Positions 21,804 through 34,600 of a stretch of DNA of 64,000 nucleotides are shown here, piece by piece. Origin of the DNA: Lytechinus pictus (lineage: Eukaryota; Echinodermata; Echinoidea; Temnopleuroida; Toxopneustidae); contig NC_087254.1 in the NCBI RefSeq assembly GCF_037042905.1, positions 21,601,103 to 21,665,102 of the forward strand, given 5' to 3'. Position 1 is the stretch's first letter. Each line of letters starts with the position of its first letter. A program made the translations under genes and the position numbers. The notes under the pieces are model-generated. The model ran no database searches. It had not been told where the DNA came from and saw only the letters and a program-made list of their open reading frames with translations.

Positions 21804-24800
21804 TTTCTGAAGATATCCTCAAGAGAGAACTGCCTTGTGGTGATTATAGAAGAACTTGGTTCCAGTGACAATAAAAAGACAGTCAATGTTGAAAGTGAGT
21901 TAATTATATCCTGATGTACAGGCCACCAAGCGGCACGTACATGTATAGCTTCCAGAGTTAAGAGATTCTTAAGAGACTATTGTCTCTGGATGATTTTTGG
22001 AGGACCTTGGTTTAATTGATGGCCCAAAGATTTTTTAAAACAGTACTGTATCCTGATATACATTTGTAGATCAACAATGTATCCAAGGAGGGGATCCTAA
22101 GAAGAAGTCAGTATTGAGATGATTTGAGAGAAAATCGGTTGTAATGACAACACAAGGATGGCCGGTGTTTGAAACCAAGTAGGGTTTTGTCCTCATATAT
22201 GAAGACCCCAATTCCCAGATGCAATACATCCACCTTAGTTCTTTAGGGTACCGGTAAAATGCATTTGTTGACCATAATTAGTTTATAGAAGACTGATATC
22301 AGATAATGCATCTTTAATCTCATGATTGCTCTCATAATAGAAGTAAAACCTTCCTTCAAAAGACAGTTCGCTTCCTAAATACAGGTAATCAATGCTGGTA
22401 ACTTGACCTATGTCCAATCTATAGAGGCCAAAGAAATCTGTTTGACTTTAGCAGAAGTTTGGTTGATAAGGTGTATATCAGACATATTTTGCATAATCTG
22501 GTCTTAAAAGTTGAATCGACTTTATATGTAAAGTTGACTAACGCAAGTTTACCTGTAATTTACTTTTCGTTATTGTTGATAGCTTCTGGAACTGGGCTCT
22601 TCATTTATGCCACTAATAATTAACTCCAAAATTTGGATTCTGATATTGAAGGAGTATGCTGTTTAGAGATTGGCAGTAAGAATGTGCATCCTGTTTAAAA
22701 GCAGAGACAGTGATGATAGACCTTGTAATTGCAAATAGAAATACTGCCTTTGAAGATAGAAAAGACTATTAATATATTTATTTACTTCCTTTCTACTATA
22801 GTATTGTAATATTGCAACATTTATTGCTAATAGTTTAATTGCTTTTATCTGCAGATTTGCCCCCTTCTGACTCTCCCTAAAATCTTTATCTGGAACTCCC
22901 CCCCCCCCCCCTTCCATCTTTTAATTTCTTTATCTTATGAATGCATCCTCTGTCCATAATACCTCCATTGTAACTAGATATAAATTGATTAAAATTTTAT
23001 TTTTGTTCTGCTGCTTCACTACTCTTTCCATCTCATTCTCTTTCATTCACTTGCCTTCCTTTTACTGTATGTTATCCTCGTGCAACATTTTCCTCCTAAG
23101 GCCATTTTTTTTTACCGCTAGGATTCTAATATTTCTGAGTCGGGTATATTTTTACTTCTCATACATGTATGTACATGTAGTCCACAGGTATATACAGGCA
23201 ATTCTATAAATTAATTACAATTTTACATCTAACCACCTACTAAAAGGTTTATCATTTATGGAATTGCCATTATATGAACCTCAAGACTATTTTTATTGGG
23301 ATAAACAAGACCCCCTGGAGTGAATGCCCACACATGAAGTGAATGAAGACAGAAGATCTACAAAATAATAACTTTATTTGAACTCTTGATTTTCTTGTTC
23401 AGCTGTCTAACAAACATGCAGTTCTCATAGAAATACAAGGATAACATTTAATCTTTCAACACCATGGGGGAAAAGAACACAACGTGTTACTACCATTTTG
23501 AAAATGGTATCAAACACAAATACATAACTGTACAGGTAATACTGATAATTCTGAAAGAGCAGCTTGAAACATGTATGTTTATAAGGCACCTTATTTATTT
23601 ATGACTGTATAAGGTACACAAGTTGGTGAGGAGAAATCTCTGTTATAGATCTGGTGGAAAGTGACATTACATGTATTATACCTTGGGGAATGTTTAGGTT
23701 CTGACATGATAAAATGAGTGAAGATGAAAATTGCGTTAATGTATTCCAGAGTCCGTCCCAAATTGCTCTTTCAAAGTTGTACATAAATTTGTATTTTGTC
23801 ATACAATCTGTGGTATAATTATTATCAATGTTATTATTGTACAATAAATGTTCTGAATACATCTATATTGAATTATAATACATGATGACTAGATTCATTA
23901 TTTAAGTGATCATCGCTTCGTAATTGATAATAGTAGAAAATGGTCAAAATAACAAAAAATAGAAAAATAGAAAAGTTACATAAGAATGACCACCCAGCTC
24001 AAAAACCACAATAAGTCACCAAAGTAGTCATCAGGGCCCCATTTCATAAAAAGATGATATGATAGCAACTCTTGCTGGAATGTCAACTTTAATTTGAAAA
24101 GCCAATCAGGAAGCAGAATATTCACTGTTGTCAAGGTAGTTAACACTCCATCAAGATGTGCCCTGAGTCACAAAGTTTAGCAATGACTGTAAAATATTTT
24201 TTATGATGCATTGCATTGACAAAAACATCAACAATCAATTGTGAAAATCAAGAGTTTGATGGATTTGAGTTGGGTAGTCATATCTACAGACACTTGTATA
24301 ATCTATGTTCCATAAGTGACAAACTTGACTGTAAGGAAACTCTGTATTTCTGAAAAGTAGATACAATATATTTGTTTAGACATAGAAATGAAGGTCTTTA
24401 ATTGCCCCAAATTTTCTTTCAGCTATTAAGTAAAAGAACTGCAATATTGTGTGATTCTAAACATGAACAGAGGCTTTAGAAAATACTCATCGTCGCTGTG
24501 TATTGGTGCACAACTGAGTCATCACAAATGCTTCCAAAACTTGAATAAATCACAAAACCTGCCTACATAATAGAAGAATATCATATTGTACTCCTTTATA
24601 AAATTTACAACAAAAAACATTCAATACACTTGATACATCAGATATGTTTTCTATTTCTTCTTTGGCACTATAAATGGCAATAGTTTATCTGAAAGCACAC
24701 AAAAACTAACCCAACAAAATCATACTTTCACAACATAGTACAACTCTAATACAGAAAACTTTCATCAAATGGGGATGATAATCTTTAAGCTTCAACCAAC

Positions 24801-25127
24801 CTTAATGATTATTTGGGGCAAGCTTTTGTCCACTCCTGAGGACTTTCTCAAGCCAGTCACTTTGTAACTGATCAAGAAGCTTGAGAAAGTCTATATATTC
24901 ATGAAATAACATCAACACAAAACTATCAACTATCATCAAAATAGGTTTTCAAACATATATAACATATTTATCACAAATTTTTTTTTTTTTGTAAATGCTT
25001 CTATCATTCAGTCGATGCCATTTTGATATGGCAGTGAAAGCATGTAACCTTTACACAAACATTGGCATTCTAAACCTGATCATGCAATGCTTGTTTGAAC
25101 ACTTTCCTTGGCATGAATTAAGTAATA
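21804..25127. other. Region between two convergent genes, left part
   Basis: No exon was seen. It includes the 3' UTR of the DUF4515 gene and a C-homopolymer near 22898-22910. On the minus strand an AATAAA signal (near 23386) is followed by a GT-rich stretch, suggesting a minus-strand transcript ends there; that would be a very long endonuclease IV 3' UTR or an unknown transcript. A possible MITE end (ggccccatttcataaaa) is near 24035. Confidence 0.35.
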
Positions 25128-25938
25128 CAATTGGAGCGCCTCCGGCAGTCTAGCCTGTACACGATTCAATATAGCAGCAGTGCTGACTTTGAAAACAACT
25201 ATCAAAGAATCATTCACAAAAAAACAACATTCATATTATGACACTAAATGACATTTGACCTTGATCGTGAGACCAAAGATTTGTGCAAGACAATCAGTGA
25301 TACTTGATTACCCATATGTCCACATTTCATGAACTAGATCCATAAAATTTCAAAGTTATGATCGCAATTCAACAAATACCCCCAACACGGCCAAAGTTCA
25401 TTTGACCTTAGTGGTCATGTGACCTGAAACTCATGCAGGTTGTTCACTGATACTTTAATTACTCTTATGTCCAAGTTTCATGAACTAGATCCATATACTT
25501 TCAGAGTTATGACATTTAAAAAACTTAACCTTGGTTAAGATTTTGTTTTGATTTCCCCAACATAATCTAAGTTAATTGACCCTAAATGACCTTTGGCCTA
25601 GGTCATGTGACCTGAATCTCAAAGGATGTTCACTGATACTTGATTACTCTTTTGTCCAAGTTTCATGAACCAGATCCATAAACTTTCAAAGTTATGATGG
25701 AAATCAACAATACCCCAACATGGCCAAAGTTCATTGACCCTAAATGACCTTTGACCTTGGTCATGTGACCTGAAATTCAGGCAGGATGTTCAGTAATACT
25801 TGATTACCGGTACCCTTATGTCCAAGTTTTATGAACTAATTCCATATACTTTCTAAGTTAAAGTGACATTTCACAAACTTAACCTTCGGTAGAAGATTTG
25901 ATATTGACGACGCCACCGCTGGAAAAACGGCGCCTAAA
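25128..25938 (+). mobile_element. Non-autonomous repeat with internal tandem units, copy 5
   Basis: Starts caattggagcgcctccggca, ends gccaccgctggaaaaacggc and gcctaa, missing the last ~35 bp seen in copy 4. Three to four tandem units; exact TGACCTTTGACCT at 25745-25757. Confidence 0.8.
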
Positions 25939-28630
25939 AATTAAACACTTCTCATGGCTTAGCTACACTGGATCAAAACACAAGCTATGCCTTTTATAAC
26001 TGAAATTAGATGTGAGAAGCCAAAAACAACAAAAAACATGTTTAAAAAAGGACACTTGATACTGAAACAATGCCCGATAGCCTCCAATTCAAAACACTCA
26101 CTGCCAAGAAATCGGTGAGACACTTCAGCCTACTTTGGGCACCTTTGCTGCCCATGTATTGACTGCACAACCCTATGTTGCTAATTGAGATTTCCTTTTT
26201 GCACAATTGTAGTGAAATATATGCTTGGTATATCATACGCACCAACTACAAAGCACTTTGCTCAGTATTAATTATGTCATATTGTAAAATTAAATGTTAT
26301 ACTCAAATATCTAGGTCAACCATGAATGGGCGACCAATAATATGCGAAACTTGCTATTGAAAATTAGATTTCTATGTCATTGTTCTAAGAATTACATTCT
26401 CAACGAAGATTATACTCAAATTAAACACCTTGAGGTCAAACATGCTCGGGGTCCTTTAACAAAAATTTTCAATGACCGAGCATACAATTGCTTTTTACAA
26501 CTGATTCTACATTGTGATTTTTACAATCAAATTGTACAAATGTGTTACAGCGCCCACGCCACAGATAATTTTCCACAATTGCAACTGACACTCGAAATAC
26601 ATACTTGCATGGTACTTTGCTTTGGCATCAAGATGAAAAGGAAAATCTGACACAAATAAAGGTTGTTCAGATACAAGCACTAAAATGATAGAAACATCAA
26701 TGAACGTTTGAGGAAAATTTATCAAGACAACGGTTGAGTTTCTTTGCACTTATTCAGTGCCGCTCACGGTAAACTTGACACTTCGTCGCGGGTGTACGTA
26801 TAGCGAGCAGGATTCAAAAGTGTTGGATGAGGTTTGAATTGAAAAGCTGCAAAACGAGCAAAAAAAGTTTAGAAATCTGAGTTTGGCCATTAATTTCTAC
26901 ACAATGCATTTTAGATATCATTCAAAAGATAATTTAATTTTCTTTAAAATGATACCATACTTGTTATGATCATGCCATCACGAAAAGAGCAGGATTCAAA
27001 ATTATTGGATGAGGTCTGAATTGAAATGCTGCAAAAACGAGCAGAAATAGTCATGAAGGGTCAATACAGAATATGATTCTTTTGTCTGTGTCAATAGAGA
27101 TGAAAATCCATTCAAATCAAGCCCCTGTTTCTGTAGTGATGGTTCTGTGAGATAACATGGTTTGAGTCGTGGTTTGAAATACCCATGCATGTTTGTTTGT
27201 TATGTGTTTGCTTGTGCAGAGGTGTATTTGATTCCACGTTAATGTTGATGTTAAGGTGCATGAAAACAATAAAAAGGAACCGCTGAGAAACTCACTCATC
27301 ACCACGGGAAAAAGAACAGTGACTTTCAATATTGTGTCATTTTGCAACTTTTGAAATTTGACCTTGCCCCACATTTCAAGGCACTGCACCTCCATGTGAA
27401 CCATAATCATACCATGTAGGATATCATTTTAAAGAAAATTAAATGATCTATTCATTGATATTAATTACACATTGATATTTACTAAAACCAATAAGGAATT
27501 ATCGATCAAAGTCATAAGAAACCGCTGAGAAACTCGCTCATCACCACGGAAAAAAGAACAGTGATTTTCAATATTGTGTCATTTTGCAACTTTTGAATTT
27601 TGACCTTGCCCCACATTTCAAGGCACTGCACCTCCATGTGAACCATAATCATATAATGTAGCGTATCATTTTAAAGAAAATTAAATTTTCTATTCATTGA
27701 TATTAATTACAAATTGATATTTACTAAAACCGAGGAGGGATTATCGATCAAAGTCAGATTTCCAAACTTTTTTTGAGGAGTTTATATTCCTATTTAATTA
27801 TACATGAAAAAGAAATAGTGAGTTGGTGATTTCATCGATTCCCTCGTTGCATGCCGACCAGCATATGTGCGTAAGTGGTTTGTAAAATTAGCGAAATTTT
27901 AATATGTCATAAAACAGAAAGGCCTAGGAAACGAACCCATTGTTGGCGGCCCAGATAAAGGGATACTCCCCACACACATTGGCGGCAGAAGCATAAACAT
28001 TTAGGGGCAGATCCCCCCACCCACTGACACACATAATTTGTAAGCTGCTTTTACTATACATTGCATACATTGTAAATTATAAATGGTTCATGATGAATGA
28101 AGAAGATAGTATGATTGTGTCTTAAAGAATATTTGTTTGATACAAAGGTAAAATGTTTCAGTTTCTCTAAAAGAACAGTGGATTATAGTACCAAACATTC
28201 ATGTAGAACAATGTCACGGCAAATTGAATACATAACTGTTTTATGCCTTGTAGAATTTTTCTAATCTTTATATGTATATTTCTCTCATTTACTGCTTTCA
28301 TTAAAAGATAACTGCTAAAAAGTTGGATATCCCCTTTTAGGGTGTGATAATACTACTGTTTCAGTGGAAAAATCTGATTCTAGAATACAATGGCAGACCA
28401 AACCTCCCAAAACTCCATGAGAGATAATTTTACAGTACGACATGACCATCCACCTCCCATCCTAGTGGTTATGAGAGCTCCCTAATAATTCAATTCATGC
28501 TTCAAATAAAGTATGCTGTAATGCAGGTTAGAGAGCATTGTGCAGTTTATGAAACATTAGCACAAGGAGGATGTATTTGGAAATCTAACAAACAACATAC
28601 CATAATTTTCAGCCAACGATTGGGCTCCAT
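25939..28630. other. Region between convergent genes, right part
   Basis: No exon was recognised. It contains a diverged duplication (gagcaggattcaaaa...ttggatgaggt at about 26806 and 26989) and the tandem duplication at 27278-27758. The part next to 28630 is probably endonuclease IV 3' UTR. Confidence 0.4.
27278..27758. repeat. Tandem duplication, two ~241 bp units
   Basis: Unit 1 (27278-27518) and unit 2 (27519-27758) both begin aaccgctgagaaactc, contain catcaccacgg and tcaaggcactgcacctccat, and end attatcgatcaaagtca. Only a few substitutions separate them. Confidence 0.85.
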
Positions 28631-28679
28631 TTAATCGACGAGTGAATACAACGTCTTGATCTCTTCAGCATACCCGTAT
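28631..28679 (-). CDS. Endonuclease IV exon 7 (C-terminus)
   Basis: Acceptor ctcacag. It encodes [15 protein letters not shown] and TAA, matching the last helix of endonuclease IV. Confidence 0.9.
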
Positions 28680-31600
28680 CTGTGAGAAGAAAAACAGTAT
28701 GAAACATAATTTCTGTAATTTCAAAATGTGGTCCAAAGAATAGAAATGTGAGTACAACTATTAGGTGTCTACAGCAATACTCCGCTGTTCTGGCATTCGA
28801 CCGTATTACCAAACACTTTTCCATGAATTGAATCATGTCAAAAAAATGTCATCCCAAAAAGATAGGTATATACTGATAAGCTTAGTGAAACATCCCAAGG
28901 AAAGAAATAGACAAGGCAATGCTTTTTATGTTGGATGTTGACATACATATAGTTTTGCTGTCCTATATTGTACTACAGTATCCATTACACCAACAATCTG
29001 TATTTGATCCATTGTCTTGGCGGAATAGTCACAGTACATGATGAGAAGCAAGATCAAATCAAAATGAATGGAATCGAGTCGAACCAAAATGAATTGAATC
29101 AAATCAATATACTATTGGTACTCACTCGATGGGTGTTTCCAAGATGAGAGGAATGTTATTAAAACGTGGATCATTCATTACTCGTTTGAATCCCTCCAAC
29201 CCAATGTTTCCTTTGCCTATGTTCTCATGACGATCTAGATGACAACCTACCTCTCCTAAAAAATATGAATAAAAAACAATTGACAAACAATATCATCAGA
29301 GAATAATAATAATAAACAGTTCTTGTATAGCGCATATCACAATTATGAATAATGTCTCTATGCGCTTCCAAAGAACTTGGATATTATTACCCCAGCTGTA
29401 GCTTGGCAGCCGTAATTACTAAGATTACAGCGCACACGCATTTCAAGGAATAAATTCCTGCCAGGTACCCATTCACCTCACCTGGGTTGAGTGCAGCACA
29501 ATGTGGATAAATTTCTTGCCCGAAGGAAATTACGCCATGGCTGGGATTCAAACCCACGACCCTCTGTTTCAAAGTCAGAAGACTAATCCACTGGGCTACA
29601 ACGCTCCACTCCAATGAGTAAGGTAGTAAGTAAAATATGATATACTCATGCTAGATTGAATTTTTTGATCAATAAAAAGAAACCTACTTAGAGAGTGAGT
29701 GTGCATGGGACAATTTCACAATTATTTGCATTGCACTTTATACCATGGTCACTTTTACTCTTACGTTGGCTTCTATATGATTGAAATCATGTTTTGATAT
29801 TATTCTTCTATGCATTTATTGTAAATATCTCTACACATATCTCACTTCACACTATCAAACGGAATCACAGGGCATATTTCAGGATGTAAAAATAAGATTT
29901 TCCCTTTTGAATACTTATATGCCACCAGAAACCACCTATGTTGAGCAGAGGTGTAACAAGCTAAAAGCACTTTGTCAAACTTTTTATTCCAATCAAAGCA
30001 TAAGGAAACTGAATATTTTCAGTAGATCAGGATTCTGTAACAAAATCCACATTGTGGATATCAACAGTACATTCAGTCACTAAGCCGTGTGTTAAGGGAC
30101 CTTGGTATATATAATTTTCATTAATGCCAAATGAAAAAGAAAAACATGATCACAAACAGGTTTAATAAACAATAAATGCTCATCTCCCCTCCCATTGGCA
30201 GAAAGAAAAAAATTATAGGGGAGAGACTGAGACATCTAAAGGCAAACTTTTATTGCTCAGTGTAAGGTGTCTTCAGATAGTGATTGTGTCTTGTCTCAGT
30301 CTTGAACGCTAATGTTGAACTATGATAGTCTCTTGAAGGGAAATGTCTCATCTCTGCAAGGCCATGACATTGGCAAGACACAGAAAGAGCTAAATTTTAA
30401 GGCTGCTTTGCCTGCCACTGTAAGTTGTCTTTAATAGACAGAGACATGTCTCAAGAAAGTGGTTTCGTGTCCCGTCTCTGTCCCAGTTGATTTTGGACAC
30501 AAGTGTCTCTGTTTCTATTGTCAACTTGGACTTGTTCTCATCTGAGACTGTCTCTGACCAAACCTTAATAGCTCTACAACCACCATACCTTTAGAATCAT
30601 TGAGATGGACACCTTTCAGGTACTGGAAGCCAATGATCTTCTCAAAGTCTGCCATCATTTTCTTAAAACCAGATTCTGTCGAGAGTTCATATCCTATGAA
30701 AATAAAAATCATTTGACATCAATATATAATTTTCAACCAAACGAAGGGGTAGGGGCACGTATACAGCCATCCAAAACCTATTCATACAAGATTTATTTAG
30801 AAAATGAAAATTTAGACAAATATCAATAAACAAGATTTAAACAGAAGCACTGAAACTGACAAATAGAGATAATTAACATTCCATCATAATTGATTGTATT
30901 CATTGATTTACCTGCTGCAAACGCATGGCACGTATCCAGACATACTCCTATCCTGCTTTTATCTTTGACCCGATCAATGATTCCTCGTAGCTCCTCAAAT
31001 TGACCACCGATGGTATGACCTTGACGACTCATGTTCTCTATCACTGCAATAATAAAGGTAGCGAGAGTTCAGTTAGAATTTAGGTACCATATCAAATATT
31101 GTGCAGTGTCTTTAAGTAGGAATCCTGCAATAAGCACCGTTGTTGCCTTTCACGGTGGCATTCTTGCATTCTCCATTGGCTTGTCTGTGATGAGAGGATT
31201 AGTGATGAAAAGATGCTGACAAGATCCCTGCTGTACTATCTGAAATTGTATTTTGTCTTAATGGAACGTGTCTTTTATTTAATTGTACTTGCGTAATTTC
31301 AAAGCTGAATAAGTGATTAAAAGGTGGTTGAGGGGAAGGGAACCCAAAAATATTTCAAGTTACTTTTGTTTTAATGATGCACGTAACTTGAGTTTTATGG
31401 AGTTGAATTACACTTCAGATATTCAACATATGAAAAAGTCTACAACACCAAAACATACAGATGCATATCAATTTTAGATTGACTCTTGTGAAATCCTCAT
31501 TATTAATATGTACCTGCAGTAACTCCAGATGTCTTGTCAAGGGCTAGATTGATGCTTTCACCTATCTTATCTAGACATTCTTCAATTGAGATGTCTCCAC

Positions 31601-34600
31601 AAGTTGATCCTGTCACAACAAAACAATCAACAAAAAATCAAAACATCAAGCACTAAATATAACCCTTTTTTTGCTGATTAGTCGATCTATTCAATAAGAG
31701 ATGTTTTGGGCGAATTTCTAGGACCAGTAAATATTTTCACCTACATCAGCAGACTAATACTCACCAAAGAATCATAGTAAAGATCCTTGTGAATATAATC
31801 ATGATGTGAGGATCATGCTATTTGTATCTCTAAATCATGAACTGGCACTTTTTATCTTTGGTACAATTTAGAGATAAAAGAGGCAGGTCACGAACATTTA
31901 CCTTTATCATATCAGAGCATGCAGAGATTGATCATGTTATGCCATCTTGTACCTAAACAATGCATAATAAACAGACTAACTTGTACTTTATCTCTTAAAA
32001 CACAATTATAGGAAAAATTCCCTATTATTTGATATGATTCAACTGAGTTGACAATAAAGTTGTAGCTTGGTTAATGATCGTATGGCTCACAAGGTTAAAA
32101 ACATTTTCAGAATTGTAGAACTTTCAACACTTTCAGTAAAATTTGATACTTGCTTTAGAACTGTATATTGCAGAAATGTGCAAGTTTGTAATCTTGTCCG
32201 ACTACCATGTGCGTTTGTGCAAAATTAACAAAGATTGTTGAAGTTATGCATGAGAATAGTATGCAGGCCTGACCATGAATGTAACTATTAACCCTTTGAA
32301 CCCTGAATTATTAGGGGCGGCGGTGACCCATACCCTGAATTATTTGCACGTATCGACCACATTCACAAACTCCCATGATTCGAGTCCCAACGGCATCTTC
32401 CCCTCGCTAGTACCCGGACCAGCCTGGCTGAAGTTGTTTACCTTCTCGTAGACCTAGTCTACAAACAGAAATATCAACTTTAATGTCTGTTTTGGGCTCA
32501 AAATCACTGTTTTCACCAGTCAGATATATCAATTGCTTCCCCATAGTAAGTACATGACTCGCCACGTATTACAGTGTATTACCGCACATACAACACGAGC
32601 AACCGCAGAAAAGTGGCATATTTTTGCCATTTTTTTATGCTCAATCCTTCCGAAATCATTGCCAATCTTAACTGAAATTATCGACTAAATATTCCTACAA
32701 GTACTAGAAAGATGACGTCATCTTTTAAAGATCACCTGACATTTAGAATCCATGTTTTTGAAGTCACATGGATTTAGGCCGGTATTCCGGCCTATCAGGT
32801 ATATGCGCGTTCACTGGTAGGCCGGTATTCCGGCCTATCGGGTTCAAAGGGTTAATTCACATTACTGAATGGCATAACAGAATGACATATGTACATGAAA
32901 CAAAAGGTTACACACCCATGCCCATATTTTGAGTACTATATGATTACTACCTGGATGGAAGTTGTAGAGGGTAAGCCCAAGCTTCTGACATCGAGTCAAC
33001 TCATCCACCAAGGAGTCTCTGCTCTTGGACAATGTTGCAGGATTTGGAGAGCCACAGTTCAACAGATAGGATCCATGGGGTAGAATCAGGTGAGGAGGGT
33101 AACCATGTTTGGTACAAGCTTCCCGGAACTTTGCAGCATTATCATCCTCCAAGGGCTTGGCCTGCCACTGACGTTGGGAGCGGAGGAAGAGGGCAAAGGA
33201 TTTTGCGCCGATGGTCACAGCATCATTGACTGCTTTCCATAAACCACCTAGATATTGAGGAAGGAACAATTCAAGCGAATTAAACAAAATATATAAATAA
33301 ACATAAAAGAAGTATAACCTAAGGAGTTCCAAATCACGTCATAAACTTATGAATTATTTATAAATATGCAGAGAGAATCTTAGCAATCTAAGGTTTAGCA
33401 CAGTACAAATTGAAGATCACTGGTGGTCTGTCAACTTGAACTACCAGTACTTTGCAAATTTGATAGAAGTGTAATGTGTCTTTGATAGTTGACTGATGTT
33501 TGAAACTTTGATGTTACTTTCAACAATCATTAAGATTTATATGACACCAAGATGGATCCTTGTGATTTGATTGGTTGTTTGATATAGTTCATTCAGCCCA
33601 TTTTGCAATGACGTCATCAACCGTGCAATTTTGGATCCATTCATCGTGCAATTTTGGATCCATACGATTTTGTCCATTGCACTCGCGCACCGAGACTGCA
33701 GCTGCAGGCACCAACAGTGCGCATGTTGTAATGACGTAACAATCAACAGACCGAACTCGCACTGCATGAGCATGTTTTGCATCGAAATTCATGAATTTCA
33801 TATGAAGAAAAAAAAAATCATTTTTTAGGTGTCATATAAACCAAATAATGAATGTTTTTCATTCGTGCAATGGACAGAATACTTCATTCGGTGAAAGATG
33901 AAATAATAATCCATTCAACTCGGCTACGCCTCGTTGAATGGATTATTTCATCTTTCACCTCATGAAGTATTCTGTCCATTGCACTCATAAACATTCATTA
34001 TTTGTATAATTGAACATGCACATGGTGATTATAAGAGAAGGGGTTGTCTCTTTCTTTCATGTTCACCTGCAATACTGCAATGAGCTCCAACACACTTCTC
34101 ATAAGTAGTGAGGACACCATTATCTGCAACTGCCACAATCTTAGAGTGTTCAACCAAGGATTCAGTTTTAACATCATTATCATCTAAGCTTGCAGATTTT
34201 GACTTGGATGTAGCTTTCTTTCCCTTGCCCTTGGTGGATTTCTTTTGCTGTCCATTCTTGGCTGTCATTTCTACTTTTGATTCAGCATCATTCGACTCCT
34301 GATCCTTTTCCTCCTTAACATCTGTCACGGTTGCTTTAATTCTTCTCTGTCGTTTGACTGGCAGTTTATTTTCAACAGTATCCCTCTCCTCTAAGAATGG
34401 TTGTGGATCCACTTTGGCAACTTTTAGTGCTATTTTTGACCTTCCTGCCCTAGTTGAAACCTTTTCCTTTGGATCTTTTTGATGGGAAATGCTGCTCTCA
34501 GATGCACTTGTCTTCCCACCTTGTCCTTTTCCTTGACGTTTCCCTTGCGAATCCATCTTAGCTTCTGGTGGCAACAGTTCTGCATTTGCCTGAAACTCAT

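Noticed and set aside
29387-29614. 75-residue frame
   Set aside because: It lies entirely inside a SINE.
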